NCBI RefSeq assembly: GCF_900102265.1
Contig: NZ_FNBH01000001.1
Coordinates: 1,535,618-1,599,617 of the forward strand
From: Epilithonimonas hungarica
GTDB lineage: Bacteria; Bacteroidota; Bacteroidia; Flavobacteriales; Weeksellaceae
Direction of reading: 5' to 3'
DNA: 64,000 nt
Shown here: one piece after another, positions 46,470-54,975 of the stretch
Layout of the letters: the number at the start of each line of letters is the position of its first letter
Numbering within the stretch: position 1 is the stretch's first letter
The notes under the pieces: generated by a model
The model's input: only the letters and a program-made list of their open reading frames with translations
Told to the model about the DNA's origin: nothing
The model's database searches: none
Position numbers and translations under genes: made by a program

Positions 46470-47774
46470 ATGAATCGGAAGAGAAACATCACGATGATTT
46501 TGTTCACGTTCAGCCTTGTTATTTTGGTTGTTCTGCAAGGCTATTACATTTACAATTCTTATCGTCTCGAGGAAAAAGAACTCAACAGACAAGCGAGAAT
46601 CATTGCAGACAAAACGTTGGAAACAATGGAAAAATATGAAAACGAAACCAATGAAGAAAAATTGGTTGGCGATTTCGACAGACTGAAAAAAGGAATTACG
46701 ATACAAAAAGAACAGATTTTACATCCCGAAAGGATTTACAGTTCAGAGAAATTATACAATCAAAAATTGGAGAAAACTCTTAAAGACAATATTAGAGATT
46801 CAGGTTTTGAGATTGCAATGAAAAGCGAAATCTATTCGATTTTGGATGAAGTTCAGAAAAAGGAGCTTTTACCGACTAATCGCTCGCTTATTTTGTATCA
46901 AACTGTAAAAAAGATGTCAAAACCATTGACAATTAACGAAGGCAAATGGTCAAGCCGCCAAACCAGGGAAAATACAGATTTGAAGCTGGATGAAAAAAAC
47001 TATTATCTGGTAAAATCTAAATCGAGCTTTCAACTTTTGAATGTCAAAATTTTAGTTTTAAAGAAAATCATTCCGTTGATTATCATTAGTTTGTTGATTG
47101 TGATTCTGATTGTAATTCTATTCCGAAACAGTATCAAAAACCTGAATCGCCAAGAAAAGAAGATCTCACAGCTCCACACAACCATCGATTCCATTGCTCA
47201 CGAACTGAACACGCCGATTACAACCCTGAAATTTTCCATCGCCCAATCTTCTGATTCTGAAACCAAAACCTTATTGGAACGCCAAATCAAACGTCTGGAG
47301 ACTATTGTTTCGTCCATTCACAACAACGATTCTGATGATATTTTGATTGATAAAAAAGAGATTGAAAATTACTTCTCAGAAATTAAAAAGTCCTTTGATA
47401 AAATCGATTTCAAAATTAAAATCGATTTTACTGAGAATAAATCGTTGTTTCAAAATGATTTCAAGCAAATTATGGATAATCTCATCGATAATTCATCAAA
47501 ATATGGTGCAAAGGAAATTCAGGTTTTGATTAAAGTAAATAAATCCATTGAAATGGAAGTTTCCGATGACGGAATCGGAATTCCTAAAGAAGAAAAACAA
47601 AATATTTTTGATAAATATTATCGCATCACGCGAGATGAAAATCTTCACGTGAACGGTCTTGGAGTCGGTCTTTTTTTAGTTAAAAAAATCATTGATAAAT
47701 ACAAAGGCGATATCGAAGTGAATCCAAAAAAGAAAGGTGTTTCATTTAAAATAATGATCCCCAATGAAGCCTAA
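46470..47774 (+). CDS. Two-component sensor histidine kinase
   Basis: From the ATG at 46470 the protein is 434 aa; an upstream TTG at 46440 would add ten residues. It has two membrane helices (about 8-26 and 195-215) around a periplasmic sensor, the phosphoacceptor H in SIAHELNTPITTLKFS, an N-box (IMDNLIDNSSKYGA), and G boxes DDGIGIP and GLGVGLFLVKKI. It phosphorylates the response regulator whose gene overlaps its end by 11 bp. The signal is unknown. Confidence 0.95.
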   Translation: MNRKRNITMILFTFSLVILVVLQGYYIYNSYRLEEKELNRQARIIADKTLETMEKYENETNEEKLVGDFDRLKKGITIQKEQILHPERIYSSEKLYNQKLEKTLKDNIRDSGFEIAMKSEIYSILDEVQKKELLPTNRSLILYQTVKKMSKPLTINEGKWSSRQTRENTDLKLDEKNYYLVKSKSSFQLLNVKILVLKKIIPLIIISLLIVILIVILFRNSIKNLNRQEKKISQLHTTIDSIAHELNTPITTLKFSIAQSSDSETKTLLERQIKRLETIVSSIHNNDSDDILIDKKEIENYFSEIKKSFDKIDFKIKIDFTENKSLFQNDFKQIMDNLIDNSSKYGAKEIQVLIKVNKSIEMEVSDDGIGIPKEEKQNIFDKYYRITRDENLHVNGLGVGLFLVKKIIDKYKGDIEVNPKKKGVSFKIMIPNEA

Positions 47775-48441
47775 GATTTTATTAGTAGAAGACGACCAGG
47801 ATCTGGGAATGGTTCTGAAACAATATTTGGAATTTTCCGATTTTGAGGTCAATTGGATTGCGAATCCGGAAGAAATTCTGAAAAATAAAAAACAGATTGA
47901 TCAATACCAATTGGCAATTCTTGATGTAATGTTACCAGTAATTGATGGCTTTGAATTGTCCAAAGAAATTAGAAAGACTTCTGATATTCCATTTTTATTT
48001 CTGACAGCAAAAGGACAAAGTATTGACAGAATTTTAGGTTTAAAACTTGGTGCCGATGATTATATCACAAAACCTTGTGAGCCAGAAGAATTGATTTTAC
48101 GAATCAAAAATATTCTGAAAAGACAACAGAATTCTACAAAGGCAATCATTAAACTCGGCAATTATTCTTTCATCCCGTCACAGTTTCAGTTGCTTTTCAA
48201 TGATGAAACGACTCAGTTGACCGAGAAAGAATCCGAGTTGTTGCTTTTACTTTCTAAAAACAACCAGAAAATCATTAACAGAAAAGAAATCCTTGAAACA
48301 CTTTGGGGCGAAAACGATTACTTTCTTGGCCGGAGTCTGGATGTTTTTATGACCAGATTGCGCAAATATTTTCAGAAAGATGAAAGGATCAGATTCGATT
48401 CTGTTCGCGGCATCGGTTTCAAAGTCGAATTTCCTGAATAA
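47764..48441 (+). CDS. OmpR-family response regulator
   Basis: The 225-aa protein has a receiver domain with the acidic pair near residues 9-11 (VEDDQD), phospho-acceptor Asp in LAILDVMLP and conserved Lys in ITKPCEPEEL. A C-terminal winged helix follows (LTEKESELLLLLSKN...DVFMTRLRKYF). It overlaps the kinase gene by 11 bp, so the two are a cognate pair. It likely controls the divergent outer-membrane barrel gene; this is inferred from position. Confidence 0.96.
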   Translation: MKPKILLVEDDQDLGMVLKQYLEFSDFEVNWIANPEEILKNKKQIDQYQLAILDVMLPVIDGFELSKEIRKTSDIPFLFLTAKGQSIDRILGLKLGADDYITKPCEPEELILRIKNILKRQQNSTKAIIKLGNYSFIPSQFQLLFNDETTQLTEKESELLLLLSKNNQKIINRKEILETLWGENDYFLGRSLDVFMTRLRKYFQKDERIRFDSVRGIGFKVEFPE

Positions 48442-48609
48442 CTAAATTCATTTTTTATAAATTCAATTTATTGCTGATTTTGCGTAAATCATAAAATTTC
48501 ATTAAAAATTCGAAATTAATAATAAGTTATATTCTGTTTAAATATAAATTTCTATATTAGCGCCCCCGATATCGATAGGGGTTGTTACAAAAAAATTATT
48601 CTGTTTTAG

Positions 48610-49143
48610 ATGACCAAAAAAGGCCAAATAGTTGAAATACCTGCAAGTTCTCCAATTTATAGTAGAGAATTGCCAGGATTTCATTCAAAGAAAGATGAAC
48701 TCATCTGGAGATCCCGGGAAAAAGAGTACTCGTTGTTTGATGGTTTTCTGGTCGGAGAACATCAGGGAGTAGAAAATTTCAAGATCGGACAACGAAAAGG
48801 AATCAATGTAGGTGGAAAAAAAGAGCCTTTGTATGTCATCTGGATCGATGTAAAAGAAAACATGCTTTTTGTAGGCGCAGGAGACTCACATCCGGGCCTA
48901 TCGATAGCTACCATTCGTCTTGGCGAAAATTTAAAATTAAATGATATCAGTTTTTCGAAAGAAGAATTAGAAAAAGGGATTGATGTGAAAATTTCAACAT
49001 CAATAAATGAAGATGATCTTTCAGCTAAACTTTACGGATTTGATGAAAGTTTTTTCCTGGAATTTGAAAATAAAGTCTCAGTAACTGTTGAGGATAACCC
49101 GTTCGATATCATTTATCAAAATAGAATTATAAAGAGTTATTAA
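48610..49143 (+). CDS. Stand-alone MnmA central/C-terminal domain-like protein
   Basis: The 177-aa protein aligns by eye with the end of tRNA 2-thiouridylase MnmA: GEHQGVENFKIGQRKGINVG near 57-76 and YVIWIDVKENMLFVGAGDSH near 82-101 match the MnmA (G)H.G...YTIGQRKGLGIG...V..D...N.L.VG block. The PP-loop ATPase and catalytic cysteine half is absent. It could be a tRNA-binding accessory or a repurposed paralogue. The preceding 168-bp gap has no clear promoter; a short CCCC/GGGG stem occurs at 48564-48581. Confidence 0.75.
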   Translation: MTKKGQIVEIPASSPIYSRELPGFHSKKDELIWRSREKEYSLFDGFLVGEHQGVENFKIGQRKGINVGGKKEPLYVIWIDVKENMLFVGAGDSHPGLSIATIRLGENLKLNDISFSKEELEKGIDVKISTSINEDDLSAKLYGFDESFFLEFENKVSVTVEDNPFDIIYQNRIIKSY

Positions 49144-49164
49144 AAAATAATTAAATATTTACTT

Positions 49165-50919
49165 ATGAAATTAAAGATTTCCTTTTTTGCAAGTATTATT
49201 TCGTTGGTTGGTTTTGCACAGTCGGCTCCATCTTACTATTCAGGAGTTAACTTCAACAAAACTAAAAACGAATTAAAGAGTGAACTTGCAACTTTAATCA
49301 CAACAACACACACCAAAACCATTTCTTACAGCGAATTGCAAACGCTTTTGAAAAGTAGTGATGTTGACCCACAAAACCCCTCAAATCTATTGTTGATTTA
49401 CGGTTCTCAAGCTTCCGGAACACACCAGAGAAGCCGTGCTATCAATGGTTCTTGGAATCGTGAGCACGTTTATGCAAAATCCAAAGGAACACCTAACTTG
49501 GGAACTTCTGGTCCTGGAGCAGATGGTCACCACCTTCGTCCCGCAGACAATACTTTGAACAGTACAAGAGGAAGTTTGTTATTTGATGACGGAACTGGAG
49601 CTACAGCTTACAAAACTAGCCGTGGTGGATGGTATCCGGGTGAAGAGTGGAAAGGTGATGTAGCGAGAATTCTAATGTATATGTATGTAAGATATAACAC
49701 AAGATGTTTGCCTTTGAATATCACAATGAATCCGGCGACATACTCTTCAGACTTTCCGGATATCCTTTTGAAATGGAATGTTGAAGACCCGGTTTCTGAC
49801 TTCGAAAGACAAAGAAACAATGTGGTGGCTAACACGCAAAAGAACAGAAACCCGTTCATCGATAACCCATATTTGGCAACTGTTATTTGGGGTGGGCCTG
49901 CGGCTCAGAATACTTGGCCGGATACTTTCAATGGCGGAAGTACTACTGATACAGAGGCACCAACTGTACCAACAAATCTTAGTGTTACAGGAACTACTTC
50001 TTCTAGCATTTCATTATCCTGGACAGCTTCTACCGATAATGTTGGGGTTAGCGGATATGATATCTATGCGAACAATACATATAAAACTACGGTTACTACA
50101 ACGAGCGGAACAGTCTCAGGACTTGATTCTTCTACAACTTATATTTTGTATGTCGTAGCAAAAGATGCGGCAGGTAATAAATCTAACAATAGTGATACAG
50201 TAGAGAGCACAACATCAGGACACGGAAATCCAGGTGAGCCAGAGACAACTTGTGGAACTGAGGATTTTGAAACTATACCAGCTACTAACTCATCTTACCT
50301 TGATAGACAATGGGTTAATAAAGGCATTACATGGACTGCCACTTATGCCAGAACAGATAAACAAATTCATATCGATGGCGATAACAACAGAGCGATCTGT
50401 TTGAGAAAAGGTTCGTTGAAATCTTCTACAATCTCTGGAGGTGTTGGTTCATTGACGGTTAAAACCTATCTGCCTTTCAGTGATTCGGATGGTAATTATA
50501 CTTTGAAGATCAATGGAGTGGTGAAGGGCCAGATTCCTTATTCCAAAACGGCCAAGACTTATACGATCAATGATATCAACGTAGATGGCAATGTAGTGAT
50601 CGAGCTAGTAGATGACACAACAAGCAACAGGGTATCTTTTGATAACTTATCTTGGACTTGTTATGCGAAAATGGCAGTTGAAGAATCAGCTTCTAAAAAC
50701 CAAAAACTGACTGTTTATCCAAACCCTGTTAAGAACAGCGAATTGTTCATCAGTGGAATTTCTAAGAACGAAACAGTTCAGATTTACACTGCCAATGGAC
50801 AATTGGTTCAGACGATCAATAATGTTAACAACAACGAAAAGATCAGCTTGAAAAAGCTTTCTAAAGGTGTTTATTTTGTGAAAACAAAATCTAGCAGCAC
50901 AAAAGTAATTGTTGATTGA
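49165..50919 (+). CDS. Secreted endonuclease I with FN3 domain and T9SS signal
   Basis: The 584-aa protein has a signal peptide (about 1-18) and an Endonuclease_1 (EndA/NucM) domain at about 25-245 with the metal-site blocks RSRAINGSWNREHVYAKS and GADGHHLRPADNTLNSTRG. A fibronectin III domain follows (about 265-355), then a cysteine-bounded beta domain and a C-terminal type IX sorting signal (LTVYPNPVKN...GVYFVKT). It should be exported through the Por system and degrade extracellular DNA. A strong terminator follows 18 bp after the stop. Confidence 0.94.
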   Translation: MKLKISFFASIISLVGFAQSAPSYYSGVNFNKTKNELKSELATLITTTHTKTISYSELQTLLKSSDVDPQNPSNLLLIYGSQASGTHQRSRAINGSWNREHVYAKSKGTPNLGTSGPGADGHHLRPADNTLNSTRGSLLFDDGTGATAYKTSRGGWYPGEEWKGDVARILMYMYVRYNTRCLPLNITMNPATYSSDFPDILLKWNVEDPVSDFERQRNNVVANTQKNRNPFIDNPYLATVIWGGPAAQNTWPDTFNGGSTTDTEAPTVPTNLSVTGTTSSSISLSWTASTDNVGVSGYDIYANNTYKTTVTTTSGTVSGLDSSTTYILYVVAKDAAGNKSNNSDTVESTTSGHGNPGEPETTCGTEDFETIPATNSSYLDRQWVNKGITWTATYARTDKQIHIDGDNNRAICLRKGSLKSSTISGGVGSLTVKTYLPFSDSDGNYTLKINGVVKGQIPYSKTAKTYTINDINVDGNVVIELVDDTTSNRVSFDNLSWTCYAKMAVEESASKNQKLTVYPNPVKNSELFISGISKNETVQIYTANGQLVQTINNVNNNEKISLKKLSKGVYFVKTKSSSTKVIVD

Positions 50920-50937
50920 TCAATTTCAAATCATAAT

Positions 50938-50971
50938 AAAAAGGTCAGGAGTTTTTTCTTCTGACCTTTTT
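50938..50971 (+). terminator. Rho-independent terminator after endonuclease I
   Basis: AAAAAGGTCAG (50938-50948) pairs perfectly with CTGACCTTTTT (50961-50971), with a 12-nt loop and a T tract. Confidence 0.88.
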
Positions 50972-51023
50972 TATTTTCAAAATTAAGTTTCAGTAAACTC
51001 TTACGATCTACTGTCAAATATCA

Positions 51024-51054
51024 TTTGGTATCCGGGACTAATGTTTTATTTTTG
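51024..51054 (+). promoter_or_regulatory. Bacteroidota promoter of the copper/redox cluster
   Basis: TTTG at 51024-51027 and TATTTTTG at 51047-51054 match the -33 TTTG and -7 TAnnTTTG boxes, with 19 bp between. The expected start of transcription is close to the TTG start codon at 51060, so the message may be leaderless. Confidence 0.7.
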
Positions 51055-51059
51055 TTGTA

Positions 51060-51425
51060 TTGAAAGCTTTAATTTCCTTATTCATCATTTTCATAATTGC
51101 ATTACGACCGGTAATGCCGTTGATTGATTATACCGTGAATTACAATTACATCACCAAAAATCTTTGCGAAAACAGAGCAAAAAAAGAAATGAACTGTAAA
51201 GGAAAATGTTACTTGGTCAAAGAACTTTCCAAATCTTCTCAGAACTCTGCAAAACAAGACCAATTAAAACTTTCCGTATTCTCAGAATTATTTACTGTAG
51301 GGAATATTTTCACAGTTCTGGATAATTTAAATTTCAGCTTGGACAATCAAAAACAGAATTCTTATTTAAGTTCATTCTACAATTTCTCATTAGATTCAAG
51401 GATATTCCATCCACCGTTGGCTTAA
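51060..51425 (+). CDS. Small membrane-associated Cys-motif protein, copy 1
   Basis: The 121-aa protein uses a TTG start; the N-terminus is hydrophobic (KALISLFIIFIIALRPVMPL). A conserved cysteine motif follows at about 36-51: LCENRAKKEMNCKGKCYL (C-x(8)-C-x3-C-Y-L). It ends FHPPLA. A paralogue with the same layout and also a TTG start lies at 53336-53692. The CxGKC motif could bind copper or another thiophilic metal. This is inferred from the motif and from SCO1, YHS and MbnP-like neighbours. The family is not named. Confidence 0.75.
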   Translation: MKALISLFIIFIIALRPVMPLIDYTVNYNYITKNLCENRAKKEMNCKGKCYLVKELSKSSQNSAKQDQLKLSVFSELFTVGNIFTVLDNLNFSLDNQKQNSYLSSFYNFSLDSRIFHPPLA

Positions 51426-51490
51426 TAACATCTGCGAGCTTTTAACTTTAGTCTTTGCGACTTTAAACAGTTAATAGCTAAAAAATATTT

Positions 51491-51512
51491 GCGCCTTTGC
51501 GTTTAAAATTTA
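51491..51512. repeat. Dispersed GCGCCTTTGCGTT repeat
   Basis: GCGCCTTTGCGTTTAAAATT matches 20861-20881 at nearly every base. It lies 22 bp before the YHS gene. Degenerate relatives occur at 53964, 54071 and 59836. Confidence 0.6.
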
Positions 51513-51533
51513 TCATTAAATCAACTTCAAAAA

Positions 51534-51803
51534 ATGAAATTCAATATTTTGATGATACTGCTTTCGGTGTCTGCACTATCTTGTGCACAGGAAACACCCA
51601 AAGTAAAACAGGTTTCCAAGATGAAACCCAAGACCGACCTCAAGGGAGTAAAGGTCGTGAATGCCGATGACCCGATCTGTCATATGAAAACAGTCGAATT
51701 CCTGAAAGATACTGTCATTTACAAAGGCAAAACTTACGGCTTTTGCAGTGACCATTGCAAAAAAGAATTCAGGAAAAATCCAACCAAATACGCCCTGAAA
51801 TGA
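51534..51803 (+). CDS. YHS-domain lipoprotein
   Basis: The 89-aa protein has a lipobox-like LSVSALSCAQ (Cys near 17). Its YHS-type metal-binding module, about 48-89, reads DPICHMKTVEFLKDTVIYKG, then YGFCSDHCKKEF. The C-x2-M and C-x3-C pattern fits heavy-metal or copper binding. The SCO1 start codon overlaps its stop (ATGA), so the two are translationally coupled and probably cooperate in copper delivery. Confidence 0.88.
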   Translation: MKFNILMILLSVSALSCAQETPKVKQVSKMKPKTDLKGVKVVNADDPICHMKTVEFLKDTVIYKGKTYGFCSDHCKKEFRKNPTKYALK

Positions 51804-52483
51804 CAAATAGAAAGAAACAGAAGTCTTTCCAAAAAAGCAAACTGATTCTGCCCATTGTCATTTTTGCGGTATTATTTTTGGTCATAGGAATTGGGATGAG
51901 CTACTTCAGGAAAAGTCTTTATACGGTAATGAAAGTCCCGGAATTTGCGCTCACAGACCAGAATTCTAAAAAGGTTACCGATAAGGATATGCTGGGGAAG
52001 GTTTATCTCGTAGAGTTCTTTTACAGCCGTTGTCCCACGATCTGTCCCGTGATGAATTCGAATATGAAATATATCGATGAGCAAATTAATAGTCCGGATT
52101 TCGGGATCATCTCCATCAGTATAGACCCGACAAACGATACGCCGGAAGTGCTGAAAAATCACGCCAAAATGATTGGTGCAACCTCACCCAATTGGCATTT
52201 TCTATCGGGAAACCGAGATTATATCGGTAACTTAGCGGATAAGTTCGATATCTATGTAGGGGACAAGGAAGATGATGCGGAGAGTCTCAACCACAGCGGG
52301 ATGATCGCTTTGGTGGACAAAGAAGGCAATCTGCGTTGCAGGTTCGATGAGAACAATATGCCGGTTCTTTATTATTCAGGTTTGAATTATGAAGATGAAG
52401 CTGGAACAAAAACCAGTCTGCGAGGAAAGTACCATCCGGACAGGGAAAAATTGATAGAAGATATCAGAAAATTATTAAAATAA
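51800..52483 (+). CDS. SCO1/SenC family copper chaperone
   Basis: From the ATG at 51800 the protein is 227 aa; an upstream ATG at 51755 would add 15 residues lying inside the YHS gene. It has one membrane anchor (about 14-34), a thioredoxin fold and the CPTICP motif at about 77-82 with both copper-binding cysteines. The conserved His may be in NHSGMIALVD. SCO proteins insert copper into the CuA site of cytochrome oxidase or act as thiol reductants. The 4-bp overlap couples it to the YHS lipoprotein. Confidence 0.94.
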   Translation: MTNRKKQKSFQKSKLILPIVIFAVLFLVIGIGMSYFRKSLYTVMKVPEFALTDQNSKKVTDKDMLGKVYLVEFFYSRCPTICPVMNSNMKYIDEQINSPDFGIISISIDPTNDTPEVLKNHAKMIGATSPNWHFLSGNRDYIGNLADKFDIYVGDKEDDAESLNHSGMIALVDKEGNLRCRFDENNMPVLYYSGLNYEDEAGTKTSLRGKYHPDREKLIEDIRKLLK

Positions 52484-52517
52484 TAAATGTCTAATTACTA
52501 AAAAAAGTTATTATGAA

Positions 52518-52565
52518 ATCGCCAAGACTTTCTCTAATATTAAATAACATTGAAGTTTTGGCGAT
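52518..52565. other. Hairpin between SCO1 and sod genes
   Basis: ATCGCCAAGACTT (52518-52530) pairs with AAGTTTTGGCGAT (52553-52565), 13 bp with one G-U pair on the plus strand and a 22-nt loop. No T tract follows. It may be a terminator or an mRNA leader element of the superoxide dismutase gene. Confidence 0.5.
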
Positions 52566-52602
52566 AACATATGACAAATAAAAATAAATTAAATTTATTC
52601 AT

Positions 52603-53271
52603 ATGAAAATCAAGAAAATATTTCTAGCAAGTGCTATATCTGCAGCGACTTTTGCAGCAGCACAATTCAAGCAAACGCCACTTCCGTATGCTTACAATGC
52701 TTTGGAAGGTTCTGTCGATGCGCAGACAATGGAAATCCATTATTCAAAGCACGCGGCGGCTTATGTTTCTAATCTTAATAAGGCTATCGCTGGAACTCCA
52801 CTAGAAAAAGAAAGTTTGGAAAAGATCCTTTCCCACGTTTCCAAAGAAAGCCCTGCGGTTAGAAACAACGCTGGTGGACACTACAACCACGAGTTGTTCT
52901 GGACGGTTTTAACGCCTGAGAAAAACACACAGCCTTCTGCTAAATTAGCAAAGGCGATCAACGATTCCTTCGGAAGTCTGGATGCGTTGAAAGAGAAACT
53001 GAGCAAAGCCGGCGCAGACCGTTTCGGTTCGGGTTGGGCTTGGTTGGTTGTGACGGCGGATAAAAAATTGGCTGTTACATCTACTGGTAATCAGGATAAT
53101 CCTTTGATGGATATTGCTGAGGTCAAAGGAACGCCAATCTTCGGGATTGATGTTTGGGAGCACGCTTATTACCTTAAATATCAGAACAAAAGAGCAGATT
53201 ATTTGGCAGCCCTTTGGAACGTCACCAACTGGAAAGAGATCAGCAGAAGATACGAGGAAGCTATTAAATAA
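52603..53271 (+). CDS. sodA: Exported Fe/Mn superoxide dismutase
   Basis: The 222-aa protein has an N-terminal signal (MKIKKIFLASAISAATFAAA) before a complete Fe/Mn SOD: metal ligands in IHYSKH (first His), NHELFW (second His) and DVWEHAYYLKY (Asp and His). It converts superoxide to hydrogen peroxide and oxygen, here probably in the periplasm. Metal preference cannot be fixed from the motif. A strong terminator closes the gene. Grouping with SCO1 and the MauG-like peroxidase suggests copper or oxidative-stress control. Confidence 0.95.
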   Translation: MKIKKIFLASAISAATFAAAQFKQTPLPYAYNALEGSVDAQTMEIHYSKHAAAYVSNLNKAIAGTPLEKESLEKILSHVSKESPAVRNNAGGHYNHELFWTVLTPEKNTQPSAKLAKAINDSFGSLDALKEKLSKAGADRFGSGWAWLVVTADKKLAVTSTGNQDNPLMDIAEVKGTPIFGIDVWEHAYYLKYQNKRADYLAALWNVTNWKEISRRYEEAIK

Positions 53272-53288
53272 CAACCTCGATATATCAA

Positions 53289-53315
53289 AAAAAGCACAGC
53301 TTGTCTGTGCTTTTT
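53289..53315 (+). terminator. Rho-independent terminator after sod
   Basis: AAAAAGCACAG (53289-53299) pairs perfectly with CTGTGCTTTTT (53305-53315) across a 5-nt loop, ending in a T tract 20 bp before the next TTG start. Confidence 0.9.
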
Positions 53316-53335
53316 AAAATCCTTAAAACTGACTT

Positions 53336-53692
53336 TTGAAATTAATCTTTAACCTGTTACTCGTCTTTTATTTGGTGCTCAAACCGGTGTTGCCATTGGT
53401 GGAGTATGTGGTTAACTATGATTATATTTCAGAGGTTTTGTGTATCAACAAGAAAAAGCCGGAACTGCATTGCAACGGCAAATGTTACCTCGGAAAAGAG
53501 CTTGCAAAAAACAGCTCGGAAGATTCCAAATCCAAAAGTCCGACACAGAAGATCATCGACTATTACATTCCGGTTGATATTTCTGCGGTCAAAACAGTAG
53601 GGCAGAGATTCTTTACCAGCCTTATTTTCACACATACCACAGATTATTCTTATCTGTTCCTGAAACACGTTTTCAGACCTCCCATTATTTAG
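53336..53692 (+). CDS. Small membrane-associated Cys-motif protein, copy 2
   Basis: The 118-aa protein uses a TTG start and has a hydrophobic N-terminus (KLIFNLLLVFYLVLKPVLPL). The motif LCINKKKPELHCNGKCYL lies at about 35-52 and the C-terminus reads FRPPII. It parallels the 51060 protein throughout: spacing of the three cysteines, GKCYLxKEL and the final PP pair. A sod terminator just upstream means it needs its own promoter, which I cannot fix. A metal role is likely by motif and neighbours. Confidence 0.75.
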   Translation: MKLIFNLLLVFYLVLKPVLPLVEYVVNYDYISEVLCINKKKPELHCNGKCYLGKELAKNSSEDSKSKSPTQKIIDYYIPVDISAVKTVGQRFFTSLIFTHTTDYSYLFLKHVFRPPII

Positions 53693-53712
53693 ATTTTCAA
53701 TTTATTATTAGG

Positions 53713-54100
53713 GCGATTCCCTCTCCGACGCTAAAGCAACCCTCGGGTCGGGCTATCCACTCATACTCCTCGGTCAACGGCTCCGCTTCGCTCCGCCGCT
53801 GCCCTGTGGGGTAACCGCTGCTTTCCCTATCGCAGCAGAGCACAAAACACGTATTTCAGCAAAAAAATAACCGTCTTTTTAAATTAAAGACAGCAGAGAA
53901 TTATTAGTATTTGACGAAGTCAAACCTTGCGCCTTAAAACAAAGAATCGCTCAAAAAGCCTTTATGCCTTTGCGTTGAAAAAAATCTTAAACGAAAAGAA
54001 CAGCTCAAAAAAAATATTTGACGAAGTCAAACCTTAGTATCTTACAAACTAAGAATCGCTCAAAACCTTTTGTGCCTTTGTGTTCAAAAATTACACAATT
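53713..54100. repeat. Repeat-rich intergenic region before the MbnP-like gene
   Basis: A GC-rich block (53713-53843) stands out from the AT-rich context and resembles dispersed repeats of flavobacterial genomes. Next comes an imperfect direct repeat of about 107 bp: TATTTGACGAAGTCAAACCTT at 53908-53928 and again at 54015-54035, each followed by an AAGAATCGCTCAAAA stretch and a CCTTTGCGTT- or CCTTTGTGTT-type end. TTTGACGAAGTCAAA is itself palindromic. No gene is visible. Confidence 0.6.
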
Positions 54101-54153
54101 AACAGTTAAACGATTTAACAAATCAACAGTTTAACAACATAACATCTAGACAA

Positions 54154-54975
54154 ATGAAAATTTATAAACTCTTATCACTACTATTCATCACAATAATAAC
54201 TCTTTCATCCTGTAGTAACAGCGCTGATGAAGATATTCAGGACGACGCAACTGGAAATCTTCAACTCAAGTTTGAGAACGGTTTCAACAACCTTGGCGAT
54301 ATCGTTCTCAACCAGACCACACAAACTTCGGTCAACGGACAGAAACACCAGTTCTCAATCCTAAAATATATCATTAGCAATATCTCATTGATTGATGAAA
54401 ATGGAGCCGAATTCAAATACAATTATAATAACCCCGACAAAGGCGCTTTCATCATCAACCAAGAAGAAGCCAAAGGAGGGATCGTCTATGTCAATCTTAC
54501 CGAAATCCCAAAAGGCAACTACAAGAAAATCAAATTGGGTTTAGGTGTTAGTCCAACAGCTTATCTTATTGGCCAGGGTGGGCAAGGCCTGTTCTGGGAA
54601 AAGGCCAAGCAGGAAGGGATGGCCTGGTCGTGGGCTGCCGGCTACATCTTTACAAAACTGGAAGGTAAGTATGGAACATCATCTCCTGACACAGAGTTTA
54701 TGAACCATTGCGGAAATATGGGTGACACGACGGCCAACGGTACGGCAGATCTATATAGAGAAGTAGTTTTAGATTTACCGACTACAGCGAGAGTGCATAA
54801 GGATATTACACCTTCTGTACATATCTTGGCAGACTTTAATCAATACCTGAGCGGAAATAAGGCATTGACTTTAGATACCAATAACAATATGGCGATGGGA
54901 AGCAGTCAGCATCTGGTGGATGTCAGCAACAATCTCATCAATATGTTCAAAGTCGACCACGTTCATAATGATTAA
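54154..54975 (+). CDS. MbnP-like copper-binding lipoprotein
   Basis: The 273-aa protein has a lipobox (TLSSCSNS, Cys near 20). The beta-rich domain starts LQLKFENGFNNLGDIVLNQT and includes GMAWSWAAGYIFTKLEG near 150-166, the tryptophan-bearing MbnP signature. NHCGN near 182 and a histidine-rich DHVHND C-terminus may add metal ligands. In the known MbnP-MbnH pair, a di-haem MauG-like enzyme oxidises an MbnP tryptophan to make a copper site. The next gene is such an enzyme and overlaps by 8 bp. Confidence 0.88.
   Translation: MKIYKLLSLLFITIITLSSCSNSADEDIQDDATGNLQLKFENGFNNLGDIVLNQTTQTSVNGQKHQFSILKYIISNISLIDENGAEFKYNYNNPDKGAFIINQEEAKGGIVYVNLTEIPKGNYKKIKLGLGVSPTAYLIGQGGQGLFWEKAKQEGMAWSWAAGYIFTKLEGKYGTSSPDTEFMNHCGNMGDTTANGTADLYREVVLDLPTTARVHKDITPSVHILADFNQYLSGNKALTLDTNNNMAMGSSQHLVDVSNNLINMFKVDHVHND

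Noticed and set aside
48564..48581. CCCC/GGGG stem before the MnmA-like gene as a riboswitch
   Set aside because: Only a short stem with a large loop is visible and no known riboswitch core is present.
52513..52581. 22-codon open reading frame with ATG overlapping the sod leader hairpin
   Set aside because: It is short, has no ribosome-binding evidence, and its sequence is dictated by the inverted repeat.
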